From Alphaproteobacteria bacterium WMHbin7 (GTDB taxonomy: Bacteria > Pseudomonadota > Alphaproteobacteria > Rhodospirillales > WMHbin7), in assembly GCA_002753155.1 (NCBI GenBank), contig PDZW01000001.1, positions 83,058-147,057 on the forward strand: a stretch of 64,000 nucleotides of DNA, in the 5' to 3' direction. Below the pieces are notes generated by a model. That model was not told the origin of the DNA. It saw nothing but the letters and a program-made list of their open reading frames with translations, and made no database searches. Position numbers and translations under genes: made by a program. How positions within the stretch are numbered: position 1 is the stretch's first letter; every line of letters begins with the position of its first letter. Positions 1 to 9,584 of this stretch are shown here, piece by piece.

Positions 1-1
1 C

Positions 2-925
2 GATGTCATCCACAATGCCTATGGCTACGGCCTGTTCACCGGCGGCCTGGGAGCCCATTACGGCGCCGAGCGGCTGGGGGCTTCGGTAGTGCCGATGTCG
101 GGGGGCAATACCGAAAAGCAGATCGTGCTGATTCAAGATTTCGGGGCGCGCGTCTTGTGCGCCACCCCCTCCTACGCGCTCAACATCGCCGAAGTGGCCG
201 AGAAGGAGGGGATTGATCTCAGAAAATCGACCCTGAAGATCGGCATTTTCGGAGCCGAGCCCTGGAGCGAGCAGATGCGGGCCGAGCTTGACGAGCGGCT
301 GGGAATCAAGGCGGTCGATATCTACGGCCTGTCCGAGATCATGGGGCCGGGCGTAGCCGCCGAATGCGAGCATCGCGTCGGCCTGCATGGCTGGGAGGAT
401 CATTTCCTCTTTGAGATCGTCGATCCCGATACCATGCAGCCCATGCCCATGGGCCAGCCCGGAGAGTTGGTCATCACCACGCTGACCAAGGAAGCGCTGC
501 CCATCATTCGCTATCGCACCAGAGACATCACGAAGCTGACCGACGAGACCTGCGCTTGCGGGCGTACGCATACGCGAATTCTGCGCGTCACGGGGCGCAA
601 TGACGACATGCTGATCATCCGTGGGGTCAATGTCTATCCCAGCCAGATCGAATCGGTGATGGTGGGACGCCCCGGCGTGTCGCCGCACTACCAACTCGTC
701 GTGCAGCGTGACGGCAATCTGGATACGCTGACCGTCGAGGTCGAGGCCGAGCCCGGCATGGCGACCAGCCAGGAGGCCTATGATTCTATCGGCAAGGATG
801 TGCAGCACCATATCAAGACGATGATCGGCGTATCGTGTCGTGTCGTGGTGCTGTCGCCCGGCGAGATTCCCCGCTCGATGGGCAAGGCGGTGCGTGTGCG
901 CGACCTGCGCAAGAAACCGGCGTGA
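2..925 (+). CDS. Phenylacetate-CoA ligase family (PaaK-type) aryl-CoA ligase, 3' part
   Basis: The reading frame is open to the left window edge, so only about the last 307 residues are present. The protein would activate an aromatic acid with ATP and CoA to the aryl-CoA thioester in the cytoplasm. The first visible residues (NAYGYGLFTGGLGAHYGAE) and the following VVPMSGGNTEKQ are typical of PaaK-like adenylating enzymes, as are YGLSEIMGPG, the TTLTKEALPIIRYRTRD stretch, and a C-terminal domain with GRNDDMLIIRGVNVYPSQIE. The stop codon overlaps the GTG start of the MarR gene, so the two are co-transcribed. Next to hcrCAB the substrate may be phenylacetate or a hydroxybenzoate; the sequence alone does not decide. 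It is not the classical HbaA/BadA benzoate-ligase type. Confidence 0.88.
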   Translation, partial: DVIHNAYGYGLFTGGLGAHYGAERLGASVVPMSGGNTEKQIVLIQDFGARVLCATPSYALNIAEVAEKEGIDLRKSTLKIGIFGAEPWSEQMRAELDERLGIKAVDIYGLSEIMGPGVAAECEHRVGLHGWEDHFLFEIVDPDTMQPMPMGQPGELVITTLTKEALPIIRYRTRDITKLTDETCACGRTHTRILRVTGRNDDMLIIRGVNVYPSQIESVMVGRPGVSPHYQLVVQRDGNLDTLTVEVEAEPGMATSQEAYDSIGKDVQHHIKTMIGVSCRVVVLSPGEIPRSMGKAVRVRDLRKKPA

Positions 926-1380
926 GTCAGACCCGGGCCAAGCGAGGAGTGGAACTCGGCTTTCTCGATGGCCTGATCGGTTTTCGCCTGCGTCTGGCGC
1001 AGGTTTCGCTGTTCGAGGATTTCGAGCGGGCACTCCGCCCCTTCGACATCACGCCCACGCGCTTTGGCGCCCTGGTCTTGATCGAGGCCAATTCGGGCTT
1101 AAGCCAGATGCAATTGGCCAAGGCGATCCGGCTTGACCGCTCGACGCTGGTTGCCCTGCTCGATCACCTGGAGGGCAAGGGGCTGGTCAAGCGCCGTCCA
1201 TCGCCCACTGACAAGCGGACCAACGAACTGGTTTTGACCGACGAGGGGCGCAAGCTGCTGACCAAAGCCAAGCGCCGGGTGCAAGAGCATGAGAAGCGCC
1301 TGTTTGGAAAACTGAGTGCCAGCGACCGGGCGGAATTGAAACGCATGCTGGAAGCGGTGTCGACATATAAAAGATTATAA
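922..1380 (+). CDS. MarR-family transcriptional regulator
   Basis: A 152-residue winged-helix regulator. The GTG at 922 is chosen because it overlaps the ligase stop (GTGA), giving a normal MarR length. The DNA-binding region contains LSQMQLAKAIRLDRSTL as recognition helix and LVKRRPSPTDKRTNELVLTDEG as the wing, with the conserved D-x-R pair. MarR proteins usually release their operator when an aromatic acid or aryl-CoA binds. Its place between a CoA ligase and hcrCAB makes it the likely regulator of this aromatic module; the promoter 30-80 bases downstream is the obvious target. The effector is unknown. Confidence 0.88.
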   Translation: MSQTRAKRGVELGFLDGLIGFRLRLAQVSLFEDFERALRPFDITPTRFGALVLIEANSGLSQMQLAKAIRLDRSTLVALLDHLEGKGLVKRRPSPTDKRTNELVLTDEGRKLLTKAKRRVQEHEKRLFGKLSASDRAELKRMLEAVSTYKRL

Positions 1381-1393
1381 CACGCTGTAATGT

Positions 1394-1437
1394 AACGACT
1401 AAAAACGTTTGACGACAAACAAAAGCCGCCGTATTCT
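1394..1437 (+). promoter_or_regulatory. Candidate promoter and operator of hcrCAB
   Basis: TTGACG at 1409-1414 and TATTCT at 1432-1437 are separated by exactly 17 bases, a good sigma-70-type match 25 bases ahead of the hcrC start. A short inverted repeat AACG-N8-CGTT (1394-1409) abuts the -35 box and could be the MarR site. The site is predicted from pattern only. A Shine-Dalgarno GGAGG lies at 1451-1455. Confidence 0.5.
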
Positions 1438-1461
1438 GAGATTATTCGTGGAGGCGTCGTC

Positions 1462-1920
1462 ATGAAATCTATCTTGAGCCTTTGGGTGAATGGTCGGTTG
1501 CGCGAGGATGCGGTCGATTCCGCAACGCTGCTGCTCGATTATCTGCGCGACCAGTTGGGGCTGACCGGCACCAAGCAGGGCTGCGACGGTGGCGAATGCG
1601 GGGCCTGCACGGTTCTGGTCGATGACCGCCCACGCCTGGCCTGCATCACCCTGGCCCATCAGGTGGCGGGAAGGCGGGTCGAGACCATTGAGGGTCTTGC
1701 TCAGAACGGGCGCTTAAGCCGCCTGCAACAGGCCTTTCACGAAAAACTGGGCACGCAGTGCGGCTTTTGCACGCCCGGCATGATCATGGCCGCCGAGGCC
1801 TTGCTGCGCCAAAATCCCGATCCAACCGCCCAGGAGATCAAGACGGCGCTGTCGGGCAATCTGTGCCGCTGTACGGGCTATGTGAAGATCGTCGAGGCGG
1901 TTCGGGAGGCGGTACTATGA
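1462..1920 (+). CDS. hcrC: 4-hydroxybenzoyl-CoA reductase, gamma (2x[2Fe-2S]) subunit
   Basis: The small iron-sulfur subunit of the molybdenum enzyme that reductively removes the para-hydroxyl of 4-hydroxybenzoyl-CoA to give benzoyl-CoA. The 152 residues show the plant-type ferredoxin ligands C41, C46, C49 and C61 ([12 protein letters not shown]) and the second cluster C100-GF-C103 ... C135-R-C137 typical of the xanthine oxidase family. The length fits the family. The stop overlaps the hcrA start. The subunit assignment rests mainly on the diagnostic HcrB subunit encoded in the same operon; alone it could be any xanthine-dehydrogenase-type small subunit. Confidence 0.93.
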   Translation: MKSILSLWVNGRLREDAVDSATLLLDYLRDQLGLTGTKQGCDGGECGACTVLVDDRPRLACITLAHQVAGRRVETIEGLAQNGRLSRLQQAFHEKLGTQCGFCTPGMIMAAEALLRQNPDPTAQEIKTALSGNLCRCTGYVKIVEAVREAVL

Positions 1921-4226
1921 ATGCGCTCGTCCCACGCAATGGCAAGATCGGCGCCCGCACACCCTTGATCGATGGGGTGGAAAAGGTGACGGGCAAGGCC
2001 AAATACACCGCCGATCTGGCCCATGTCGGCGCTTTGGTGGGTAAGATTCTGCGCTCGACCAAGGCGCATGCCCGCATTCTCTCGATCGATGTTTCGAAGG
2101 CCCTGGCGCTGCCCGGCGTCGTGGCCGTGGTAACCGGGGCCGATACGCCGGTTCCCTTCGGCGTTCTGCCGATTGCCGAGAATGAATATCCCCTGGCGCG
2201 TGAGAAGGTGCGCTATCGGGGCGATCCGGTAGCGGCATTGGCGGCGATTGACGAAAAGACGGCCGAGGCGGCACTTCGACTGATCCATGTCGATTACGAG
2301 GAGTTGCCCGCCTATTACGATCCCAGAAAGGCCATGGCCCCGGGCGCAGTACCCCTGCATGACGACAAGCCCAACAATGTGCTGCGCGAAGTGCATAACG
2401 AATTCGGCGATGCCGAGGCGGGATTCGCTAAGGCCGATCTGGTGCGCTCGAAAACCTATCGCTTCGCCGAGGTCAACCATGTCCATATCGAACCCAATGC
2501 CAGCCTGGCCGATTACGATCCCGAGCGCGGTTATCTGACGCTGCACACCACGACCCAGGTTCCCTATTACGTCCATCTGAAAGTGGCGCAGTGCCTGCAA
2601 ATGGATACCTCGCGCATTCGCGTGGTCAAGCCCTTCCTGGGCGGCGGTTTTGGGGCGCGCACGGAAACCCTAAGCTTCGAGATCATCGCAGCCCTGCTGG
2701 CCGTGAAGGCCGAGGGCAAGGTGCGCCTGCTTCAAAGCCGCGAGGAAACCTTTATTTCGCACAGAGGACGCCCTGCTGCCGAGATCACCATGAAGCTGGG
2801 CCTTACCAAAGACGGCAAGATCACTGCCTGTCATGCCGATGTCGTGCAGACGGGCGGGGCCTATGCCGGCTATGGCATCATCACCATTCTGTATTCCGGA
2901 GCCCTTCTGCACGGGCTTTACGACATTCCGGCCATCAAGCACGATGCTTGGCGCGTCTATACCAACACCCCGCCCTGCGGAGCCATGCGCGGCCACGGCA
3001 CGGTGGACAGCCGCGCCGCCTTCGAGGACCTGCTTAACCTGATGGCCGAGGAACTGGGGCTTGATCCCTTTCAGGTGCGCAGGATAAATCTGATACCTCA
3101 GATTCCTTATACCACCATGCTGGCCCAGAAGGTCATGAGCTATGGCTTGCCCGAATGTCTGGACAAGGTGATGCAGGCCTCGGGCTGGGCCGAGCGGCGG
3201 GGCAAAATGCCCAAGGGCAGGGGCCTCGGCCTGGGTTGCGCCCATTTCGTCTCTGGCACCTCAACGCCCAAGCACTGGACCGGAGAGCCGCATGCCACGG
3301 TGAATCTCAAGGTCGATTTCGACGGCGGCCTGACGCTTTTTACCGGGGCTGCCGATATCGGCCAGGGCTCCAGTACCATGGCGGCCCAGGTGGTGGCCGA
3401 GGTGCTGGGTGTCGATATCAAGCGCATCAGCGTGATCGCCGCCGACAGCGCGCTGACGCCTAAGGACAATGGCAGCTATTCCTCGCGCGTCACCTTCATG
3501 ATGGGCAATGCAGCCCTTGATGCCGCCACCCAGCTTAAGGAAAAACTGGCGCAAGCAGCGGCGCGCAAACTGGAAGCCAGGCCCGAGGATATCGTCAATC
3601 ACGACGAGCATTTCATGGTGGCGGGCAGCCAGGACAAGGGCCTGGCCTTCGGCGACGTGGTCAAGGAGGCCCTGATCGATACCGGCACCATCACGGTCAA
3701 GGGAACCTTCGCCTGCCCCAAGGAATTCATGGGCGACAAGGCGATCAGGGGCAGCGCCATCGGCGCCACCATGGGTTTTTGTTATTCCGCCCAGGTGGTG
3801 GAAGCCGAGGTCGACGAGATTACCGGCAAGGTCAGGCCCATCAAGGTCTGGGTGGCGGTGGATGTGGGCCGAGCACTCAATCCCCTGGCGGTTGAGGGTC
3901 AGATTCAGGGCGGCGTCTGGATGGGCATGGGCCAGGCCCTTTCGGAAGAAACCCGCTTCGAGGATGGGCGCATGCTGCATGCCAATCTGATCGATTACCG
4001 GGTGCCCACCATGCTGGACAGTCCGGATATCGAGGTGATCATCGTTGAAAGCATCGATCCCAACGGCCCCTTCGGCGCCAAGGAAGCCTCTGAGGGCATG
4101 CTGGCGGGATTTCTGCCTGCCGTGATGGATGCTGTGCATGAGGCCACCGGAATCCGTCCCGACCAGTTGCCCTTAAGCCCCGAGCGCATGGCAGACTATC
4201 TGGATGCGAAGGAGGCGGCGCAATGA
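1917..4226 (+). CDS. hcrA: 4-hydroxybenzoyl-CoA reductase, alpha (molybdopterin) subunit
   Basis: The catalytic subunit carrying the molybdenum-pterin-cytosine-dinucleotide site. The ATG at 1917 overlaps the hcrC stop (ATGA) and gives 769 residues, the family size; an earlier in-frame ATG lies inside hcrC and is ignored. Cofactor loops seen in order: [43 protein letters not shown], and near the end [11 protein letters not shown] with the conserved active-site glutamate. An N-terminal aldehyde oxidase a/b-hammerhead region (about residues 15-125) precedes the Mo-binding domain. It overlaps hcrB by ATGA, so the three subunits are translationally coupled in the order C-A-B. Confidence 0.93.
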   Translation: MNALVPRNGKIGARTPLIDGVEKVTGKAKYTADLAHVGALVGKILRSTKAHARILSIDVSKALALPGVVAVVTGADTPVPFGVLPIAENEYPLAREKVRYRGDPVAALAAIDEKTAEAALRLIHVDYEELPAYYDPRKAMAPGAVPLHDDKPNNVLREVHNEFGDAEAGFAKADLVRSKTYRFAEVNHVHIEPNASLADYDPERGYLTLHTTTQVPYYVHLKVAQCLQMDTSRIRVVKPFLGGGFGARTETLSFEIIAALLAVKAEGKVRLLQSREETFISHRGRPAAEITMKLGLTKDGKITACHADVVQTGGAYAGYGIITILYSGALLHGLYDIPAIKHDAWRVYTNTPPCGAMRGHGTVDSRAAFEDLLNLMAEELGLDPFQVRRINLIPQIPYTTMLAQKVMSYGLPECLDKVMQASGWAERRGKMPKGRGLGLGCAHFVSGTSTPKHWTGEPHATVNLKVDFDGGLTLFTGAADIGQGSSTMAAQVVAEVLGVDIKRISVIAADSALTPKDNGSYSSRVTFMMGNAALDAATQLKEKLAQAAARKLEARPEDIVNHDEHFMVAGSQDKGLAFGDVVKEALIDTGTITVKGTFACPKEFMGDKAIRGSAIGATMGFCYSAQVVEAEVDEITGKVRPIKVWVAVDVGRALNPLAVEGQIQGGVWMGMGQALSEETRFEDGRMLHANLIDYRVPTMLDSPDIEVIIVESIDPNGPFGAKEASEGMLAGFLPAVMDAVHEATGIRPDQLPLSPERMADYLDAKEAAQ

Positions 4227-5191
4227 ATTTGCTTGGCGACTTCAATCTGCTGCGCCCAACTTCGCTGGATGAGGCCGTGAAGGCTCTTTCAGGCGAGGGG
4301 GCACAGCCCATCGCGGGGGGCACCGATCTGTTGCCTAATCTGCGACGCGGCTTGAGCAAGCCCAAACTGCTGGTCGATCTGTCGGCTCTTGATCATTGCT
4401 CGGATATTGTTGCATTGCCTGATGGCACTGTGCGTATCGGCGCCCTTGTTACCTTGGAAGCGCTTGTTGACTCTCCTTTGATTCCAGAAGCCGTCAAGCA
4501 GGCGGCCCTGGGTGTCGCCGGTCCCACGCACCGAGCGCAAGGTACGCTGGGCGGCAATCTGTGCCAGGATACGCGCTGCGTTTTCTATAATCAGAGCGAC
4601 TGGTGGCGTGAGGGCAATGGGTTTTGCCTGAAATATCAGGGCGACAAATGCCATGTCGTGGCGAAAAGCGATCGCTGCTACGCCACCTATCATGGCGACA
4701 TCGCCCCGGCCCTGATGGTGCTGGAGGCCAGGGCCGAGATCGTGGGGCCCGAGGGCTCGCGCCGCATTCTGCTGGCGGAACTGTTCCGTGAGAAGGGTGA
4801 CGATCACCTGACCTTGTCGCCGGGCGAAATTCTCTTGGCTATTTCGCTTCCAGCCATGAAAGGGTGGAACGCCGCTTATGAAAAGGCCCGGGTGCGGGAA
4901 GCCATCGAATTTCCCCTGGCCGGCGTTGCCGTTGCTTTGAAGCGCGAGAAGGGCCGGATCGCTGGCTTGCGCGTGGCGATCACGGGGGCCAATTCCGCCC
5001 CCCTGATGGTGCCGGTAGACGAGTTGGTGGGGCAGGAATGGGGCGACGCTGTCGCCGAAACTCTGGGCAAACAGGTCCGGAAAACCGCGAATGTGCTGAA
5101 ATCCACCATTACCGGGGCCAAATACCGCCGCCGCATGCTGCTTGCCTTGGCCAGGAAACTTGCCAGCCAACTGTGGATAAAGGCCGCTTGA
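4223..5191 (+). CDS. hcrB: 4-hydroxybenzoyl-CoA reductase, beta (FAD, [4Fe-4S]) subunit
   Basis: The FAD subunit, 322 residues. FAD-binding signatures are AGGTDLLPN (31-39) and TLGGNLCQD (108-116). Unlike ordinary xanthine-dehydrogenase medium subunits it has an insert with C119, C135, C143 and C152. The spacing 16-8-9 is that of the extra [4Fe-4S] cluster described for the Thauera 4-hydroxybenzoyl-CoA reductase beta subunit, which lets the enzyme run in the reductive direction with a low-potential ferredoxin. This motif is the main reason for naming the operon hcr. The gene ends the operon; a toxin-antitoxin operator follows 18 bases later. Confidence 0.94.
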   Translation: MNLLGDFNLLRPTSLDEAVKALSGEGAQPIAGGTDLLPNLRRGLSKPKLLVDLSALDHCSDIVALPDGTVRIGALVTLEALVDSPLIPEAVKQAALGVAGPTHRAQGTLGGNLCQDTRCVFYNQSDWWREGNGFCLKYQGDKCHVVAKSDRCYATYHGDIAPALMVLEARAEIVGPEGSRRILLAELFREKGDDHLTLSPGEILLAISLPAMKGWNAAYEKARVREAIEFPLAGVAVALKREKGRIAGLRVAITGANSAPLMVPVDELVGQEWGDAVAETLGKQVRKTANVLKSTITGAKYRRRMLLALARKLASQLWIKAA

Positions 5192-5208
5192 CGGAGAGGG
5201 GAGAAAGG

Positions 5209-5235
5209 ATCATTTGTACAAGATGTACAAATGAT
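5209..5235. promoter_or_regulatory. Palindromic operator of the Phd/RelE module
   Basis: A perfect inverted repeat with 12-base arms and a 3-base spacer: ATCATTTGTACA, AGA, TGTACAAATGAT. It ends 14 bases before the antitoxin start, between hcrB and the pair. Antitoxins of the Phd/YefM type autorepress through such palindromes. TTGACG at 5188-5193 could be the -35 element. Binding is inferred from position and symmetry. Confidence 0.75.
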
Positions 5236-5249
5236 ACTGGGAGGATGAT

Positions 5250-5531
5250 ATGTCCCGTCACGGTCAGGCGACGCTTTCTACGGCCGATGCCAGGGGTCAA
5301 CTCTCTGATATCCTGAACCGCGCCGCCTTTGGCAAGGAGCGTGTTGTTGTGTCCCGGCGAGGAAAGCCGCTGGCAGCCGTGGTTCCCCTTGAGGATATCG
5401 AAACTCTGGAAGCTCTGGAGGATACTCTGGATGCCGCAGAAATCCGGAAACGTCTGCTGGAATGGGAGGCGGCGGGCAAACCCGGGATTCCGCTTGAAGA
5501 GGTCGCAATACGTCTGGGCGTTAAACTTTAG
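5250..5531 (+). CDS. Phd/YefM-type antitoxin
   Basis: A 93-residue protein with the Phd/YefM N-terminal fold: LSTADARGQLSDILNRA followed by VVVSRRGKPLAAVVPLEDIE, where the VVxxRGKPxAxVVP strand is the family hallmark. The C-terminal half (about 50-93) is helical and acidic, as expected for the toxin-neutralising tail. A strong GGGAGG Shine-Dalgarno precedes the ATG. It lies 11 bases before a RelE-like toxin and directly after the palindromic operator, so it should bind both the toxin and the operator. Confidence 0.85.
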   Translation: MSRHGQATLSTADARGQLSDILNRAAFGKERVVVSRRGKPLAAVVPLEDIETLEALEDTLDAAEIRKRLLEWEAAGKPGIPLEEVAIRLGVKL

Positions 5532-5542
5532 GGGCCTGACGC

Positions 5543-5797
5543 ATGGCCTATCGGATCGTCTTCGAGCCCAGGGCCGCCAAGGAATTCGAGGCCCTGGACG
5601 GCCAGATGCGCAGGCGCGTCCTGAAAGCGCTTCAGAAACTGGCGACAGACCCCTTTTCTTCAGCGAACGTCAAGGCCCTGCATGGGGGCGGCTACCGGAT
5701 TCGGGTCGGTGACTGGCGGGTTCTCTATTCAGTTCAGGATGATATCTTGTTGATTCTCGTCCTCAAGATCGCGCATCGTCGTGAAGCTTATCGCTAA
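5543..5797 (+). CDS. RelE/ParE-superfamily toxin
   Basis: An 84-residue basic protein of the RelE/ParE fold: YRIVFEPRAAKEFEALD at the start, then LHGGGYRIRVGDWRVLYSV and the terminal strand LVLKIAHRREAYR. The pattern YRIRVGDWRVLY and the C-terminal R-x-x-Y are typical of RelE mRNA interferases that cut mRNA in the ribosomal A site. It follows its antitoxin within one transcript. ParE-type gyrase poisons share the fold, but the C-terminal HRREAY favours RelE. Confidence 0.85.
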   Translation: MAYRIVFEPRAAKEFEALDGQMRRRVLKALQKLATDPFSSANVKALHGGGYRIRVGDWRVLYSVQDDILLILVLKIAHRREAYR

Positions 5798-5814
5798 CAT
5801 GAATTGGTAGAGCC

Positions 5815-8800
5815 ATGCCCCCCGCCGATTTCATTCATCTACGCCTGCATAGCGCCTACTCGCTGGCCGAGGGGGCGCTCAAGGTCAAGGAACTGGTGAA
5901 GCTTTGCGAAAAGCACGCCATGCCGGCGGTGGCCCTGACCGACACGGGAAATCTGTTTGGCGTGCTTGATTTCGCCTCGGCCTGCACGGAGGCGGGCATT
6001 CAGCCCATCGTCGGTTGTCAGTTGGCGATTCGCAAGGACGAGGTGGAAGGCAGCGGCGCCTTTCGCGAGGGGCGCAAGCCCGATCCCGATCCCGTCGTCG
6101 TGCTTTGTCAGAACGAAGCCGGCTATGCCAATTTGTTGAAGCTGGTCAGCAAGGCGTTTTTGGAAACTGAAGCGGGTGAAACGCCGCAGATTACCCTGCT
6201 CGATCTGGAATCCAGGGCGGATGGTCTGTTGCTGTTGTCGGGTGGCCCCTCGGGTCCGATCGGACGTCTGCTTCAAGATGGCGCCAAGGACAAAGCGCAC
6301 CAGATGGCTCTGCGTCTGAAATCTTCATTCCCAGGCAGATTCTACATCGAAATCCTGCGCCACGGACAAGACGAGGAGCGCAGGACCGAGGCGGCTTTTC
6401 TCGATCTGGCCTATGAACTCGATCTGCCGTTGCTGGCCACCAACGAATGCTTCTTCGGGCCGGAAAGCATGTACGAGGCGCACGACGCGCTTTTGTGCAT
6501 CGCTGGCGGGGCCTATGTCTCGCAAGCCGAGCGCAGGCGCGTGACCCCCGAACACCGGTTCAAATCGGCCCCCGAGATGCGCGCCCTGTTTTCCGACCTG
6601 CCCGAGGCGGCGGACAATACGCTGGTGGTGGCCAAACGCTGCGCCTTCTGGCCCAAAAAGCGTGCCCCCATTCTGCCGGTCTATACCAAGCTGGAGGGCC
6701 GTAGCGAGGAAGAGGCCTTGCGCCAGATGGCCCATGATGGGCTGGAGCGTCGTTTGCCCGTGCATGTCTGGAAGCAAGACATGGACGAGGCTGAGCGTGC
6801 GCATGCCGCAAAACCTTACCGCGAACGCCTCGACTATGAGCTGGACGTTATCGTCAAGATGGGTTTCCCGGGCTATTTCCTGATCGTGGCCGACTTCATC
6901 CAATGGAGCAAGGAGCACGGCATTCCGGTGGGGCCGGGGCGCGGCTCGGGTGCCGGTTCGGTGGTCGCCTGGGCGCTGACCATCACCGATCTCGATCCTT
7001 TGCGCTTCAATCTGCTGTTCGAACGCTTCTTGAATCCGGAACGCGTGTCGATGCCCGACTTCGACATCGACTTCTGCCAGGATCGCCGAGACGAAGTGAT
7101 TCGCTATGTGCAAAGCGAATACGGCTTCGACAAGGTCGCGCAGATCATCACCTTTGGTAAATTGCAGGCCAGGGCGGCTTTGCGCGATGTCGGGCGCGTT
7201 CTCGAAATGCCCTATGGTCAGGTGGACCGCATCTGCAAACTGATTCCGCAGAATCCGGCCAAGCCCGTCACCATCGCCGAGGCCATCGAAGCCGAGCCTT
7301 TGCTGGGCCAAATGCGAGGGGCCGATCCGGTGGTGGGCAAGCTGCTCGATGTGGGGCAGAAGCTGGAGGGGCTTTACCGCCACGCCTCTACTCATGCAGC
7401 GGGCGTGGTGATCGGCGATCGCCCCCTCGACGAACTGGTGCCGCTTTACCGCGATCCGCGCTCCGACATGCCGGTTACTCAGTTCAACATGAAATGGGTT
7501 GAGCCTGCGGGTCTGGTCAAGTTCGACTTTCTGGGCCTGAAGACGCTGACCGTGCTTAAAACAGCGGTCGATCTGGTGGCCAGAAAGGGCCTTGCCGTCG
7601 ATCTGACGGCGTTGCCGCTGGATGATCGCTTAAGCTTCGAGATGCTGGGGCGCGGCGACACGGTGGGCGTGTTCCAGCTGGAAAGTGCGGGCATGCGCGA
7701 CACGGTCAAGGCCTTAAAGCCCGACACGCTGGAAGAAATCATCGCCATCGTGGCACTTTATCGTCCCGGCCCGATGGGCAACATTCCCAGCTTCATCAAG
7801 CGCAAGCACGGCGAGGAGGAGCCCGACTACCTGCATCCCACGCTGGAGCCCATTCTCAAAGAAACCTTCGGCATCATGGTCTATCAGGAACAGGTGATGC
7901 AGATCGCCCAGGTGCTGTCGGGCTATACGCTGGGCGGCGCCGATCTCCTGCGCCGCGCCATGGGCAAGAAAAACAAGGAGGAGATGGACGCCCAGCGCAA
8001 GAATTTCGTCGATGGGGCGGTGGCCCGCAAGGTTTCGCAAGCCCAGGCCTCGCACATCTTCGACATGGTGGCCAAGTTCGCCGAATACGGTTTCAACAAA
8101 AGCCACGCCGCCGCCTATGCCGTGGTGGCTTACCAGACCGCCTGGATGAAGGCCAATCATCCGGTGGAGTTTATCGCCGCTTCCATGACCTACGACATGG
8201 GATCGACCGACAAGCTGGCCGTGTTCCGCCAGGAACTCGAACGCATGAAATTCAAGTTGCTGCCGCCCGACGTCAACCGATCTGAGGCCGTCTTTTCGGT
8301 CGAAGAGGGCTCGGTACGCTATGCCCTGGCGGCCATCAAGAATGTGGGTCTGGCCGCCATGCAGACCCTGGTCGAGGAACGCCGGAAAAACGGTCCCTTC
8401 AAGGATGTGGCCGATCTGTTTCGCAGGCTCGATACGAGAACGCTGAACCGGCGTCAGGTGGAAAATCTGATCCGTGCCGGCGCTTTCGATTCACTCGATA
8501 ATAACCGGGCCCGCCTGATGGATGGGCTGGATATTCTGATGCGCGAGGCCAGCAGTGCACAGGAGGAACGCGAAAGCGGACAGGTCAGCCTGTTCGGCGC
8601 CATCGATCCCAAGGCCAATGCGCCCAGGCTGCCCAACCGGGCCGATTGGCCGCCCATGGATCGTTTGAAAGAGGAATTCTCGGCCATCGGCTTTTATCTT
8701 TCGGCCCATCCTCTGGACGCCTACGCCAAAAGCCTTGAACGTCTGCATGTCATTAAATTCGCCGAACTTGCAGGCCATCTGGCGGCGGGCGGCAAGAGCC

Positions 8801-9276
8801 GGGTCAAGCTGGCGGGGGTTCTGATCGGCAAGCAGGAGCGCACCAGCCAGCGCGGCTCGCGCTTTGCCTTCGCGCAATTCTCCGACATGACCGGCACCTT
8901 CGAGGTGACCTTGTTTTCTGAAGTGCTGGCGGCCTCGCGCGACATCCTTGAAAGCGGCCAGCCTTTGCTGATCAGCCTCGATGCAAGGCTTGAGGAGGAG
9001 CAAATCAAGCTTCTGGCGCAGGAAATCGTGCCCTTGGATCAGGCGGCGGCCAAAACTTCGGGCGGCATCAAAGTCTATTTTACCGAGACGGCGCCGGTGG
9101 CCGAGTTGAAAGCCTTGCTGGCCCGCGAAGCCCGGGGCAAGGGCCGCGTCATTCTGGTGCCGCAAACCGAACAGGGCGACGTCGAAGTCCTTCTCAAAGG
9201 GTATTATGCCCTTTCGCCGGGATTACTCTCGGGCCTGCGCGCCCTGGGGGGCATTCGGGAATTGCGCGAGATTTGA
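5815..9276 (+). CDS. dnaE: DNA polymerase III alpha subunit
   Basis: The replicative polymerase of the holoenzyme, 1153 residues, the usual DnaE1 length. Domain order: PHP domain at the start (HLRLHSAYSLAEGALK, LTDTGNLFGVLDF), C-family polymerase palm with the catalytic aspartates D415 and D417 (MPDFDIDF) and D571 (LVKFDFLGLKTL), the GPGRGSGAGSVVAW nucleotide-binding loop, helix-hairpin-helix region, and an OB fold near 980-1060 (VKLAGVLIGKQERTSQRGSRFAFAQF). It is not the ImuB-associated DnaE2: there is no imuA/imuB neighbour and the sequence is of DnaE1 type. It starts 17 bases after the toxin gene, so it may be partly read through from the toxin-antitoxin operon. Confidence 0.96.
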   Translation: MPPADFIHLRLHSAYSLAEGALKVKELVKLCEKHAMPAVALTDTGNLFGVLDFASACTEAGIQPIVGCQLAIRKDEVEGSGAFREGRKPDPDPVVVLCQNEAGYANLLKLVSKAFLETEAGETPQITLLDLESRADGLLLLSGGPSGPIGRLLQDGAKDKAHQMALRLKSSFPGRFYIEILRHGQDEERRTEAAFLDLAYELDLPLLATNECFFGPESMYEAHDALLCIAGGAYVSQAERRRVTPEHRFKSAPEMRALFSDLPEAADNTLVVAKRCAFWPKKRAPILPVYTKLEGRSEEEALRQMAHDGLERRLPVHVWKQDMDEAERAHAAKPYRERLDYELDVIVKMGFPGYFLIVADFIQWSKEHGIPVGPGRGSGAGSVVAWALTITDLDPLRFNLLFERFLNPERVSMPDFDIDFCQDRRDEVIRYVQSEYGFDKVAQIITFGKLQARAALRDVGRVLEMPYGQVDRICKLIPQNPAKPVTIAEAIEAEPLLGQMRGADPVVGKLLDVGQKLEGLYRHASTHAAGVVIGDRPLDELVPLYRDPRSDMPVTQFNMKWVEPAGLVKFDFLGLKTLTVLKTAVDLVARKGLAVDLTALPLDDRLSFEMLGRGDTVGVFQLESAGMRDTVKALKPDTLEEIIAIVALYRPGPMGNIPSFIKRKHGEEEPDYLHPTLEPILKETFGIMVYQEQVMQIAQVLSGYTLGGADLLRRAMGKKNKEEMDAQRKNFVDGAVARKVSQAQASHIFDMVAKFAEYGFNKSHAAAYAVVAYQTAWMKANHPVEFIAASMTYDMGSTDKLAVFRQELERMKFKLLPPDVNRSEAVFSVEEGSVRYALAAIKNVGLAAMQTLVEERRKNGPFKDVADLFRRLDTRTLNRRQVENLIRAGAFDSLDNNRARLMDGLDILMREASSAQEERESGQVSLFGAIDPKANAPRLPNRADWPPMDRLKEEFSAIGFYLSAHPLDAYAKSLERLHVIKFAELAGHLAAGGKSRVKLAGVLIGKQERTSQRGSRFAFAQFSDMTGTFEVTLFSEVLAASRDILESGQPLLISLDARLEEEQIKLLAQEIVPLDQAAAKTSGGIKVYFTETAPVAELKALLAREARGKGRVILVPQTEQGDVEVLLKGYYALSPGLLSGLRALGGIRELREI

Positions 9277-9584
9277 TTCCAACCGGCGAGGGAAGCCATT
9301 TGCCTCCTGTTCCTGCTGCCGGGCAGCCCATTCTTAGCCATCCTCGCCCGGAAGATCTGTCCGCTCCCTCCTTGATCAGCCGATATACAAACCGCATCGG
9401 CATTTCACAATAGCCATACATATTTTATTGTTTATTCTTTCTGTCGTGGCGCTATTATTTGACGATGTTAGAAAATTAGTTGCTGTTAAGAAAATTCGCA
9501 AAATTCTATAGACAGTTCTTCCCGCCGATCGTCTTGGTGTCGTTCGGTTCTCGTGGCAGGTAACGTCAGCCAAAGGTGGAGACC
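9277..9584. other. Intergenic region between dnaE and chemoreceptor gene
   Basis: About 308 bases without a convincing gene. The second half (9400-9510) is much more AT-rich than its surroundings and probably holds the promoter of the chemoreceptor gene; TTGCTG (9480-9485) and TTCTAT (9504-9509), 18 bases apart, are a weak candidate. No clear terminator for dnaE was seen. Confidence 0.5.

Noticed and set aside
3261..4139. Long antisense frame inside hcrA (292 codons)
   Set aside because: High-GC shadow of hcrA with repeated HDG-rich residues and no domain.
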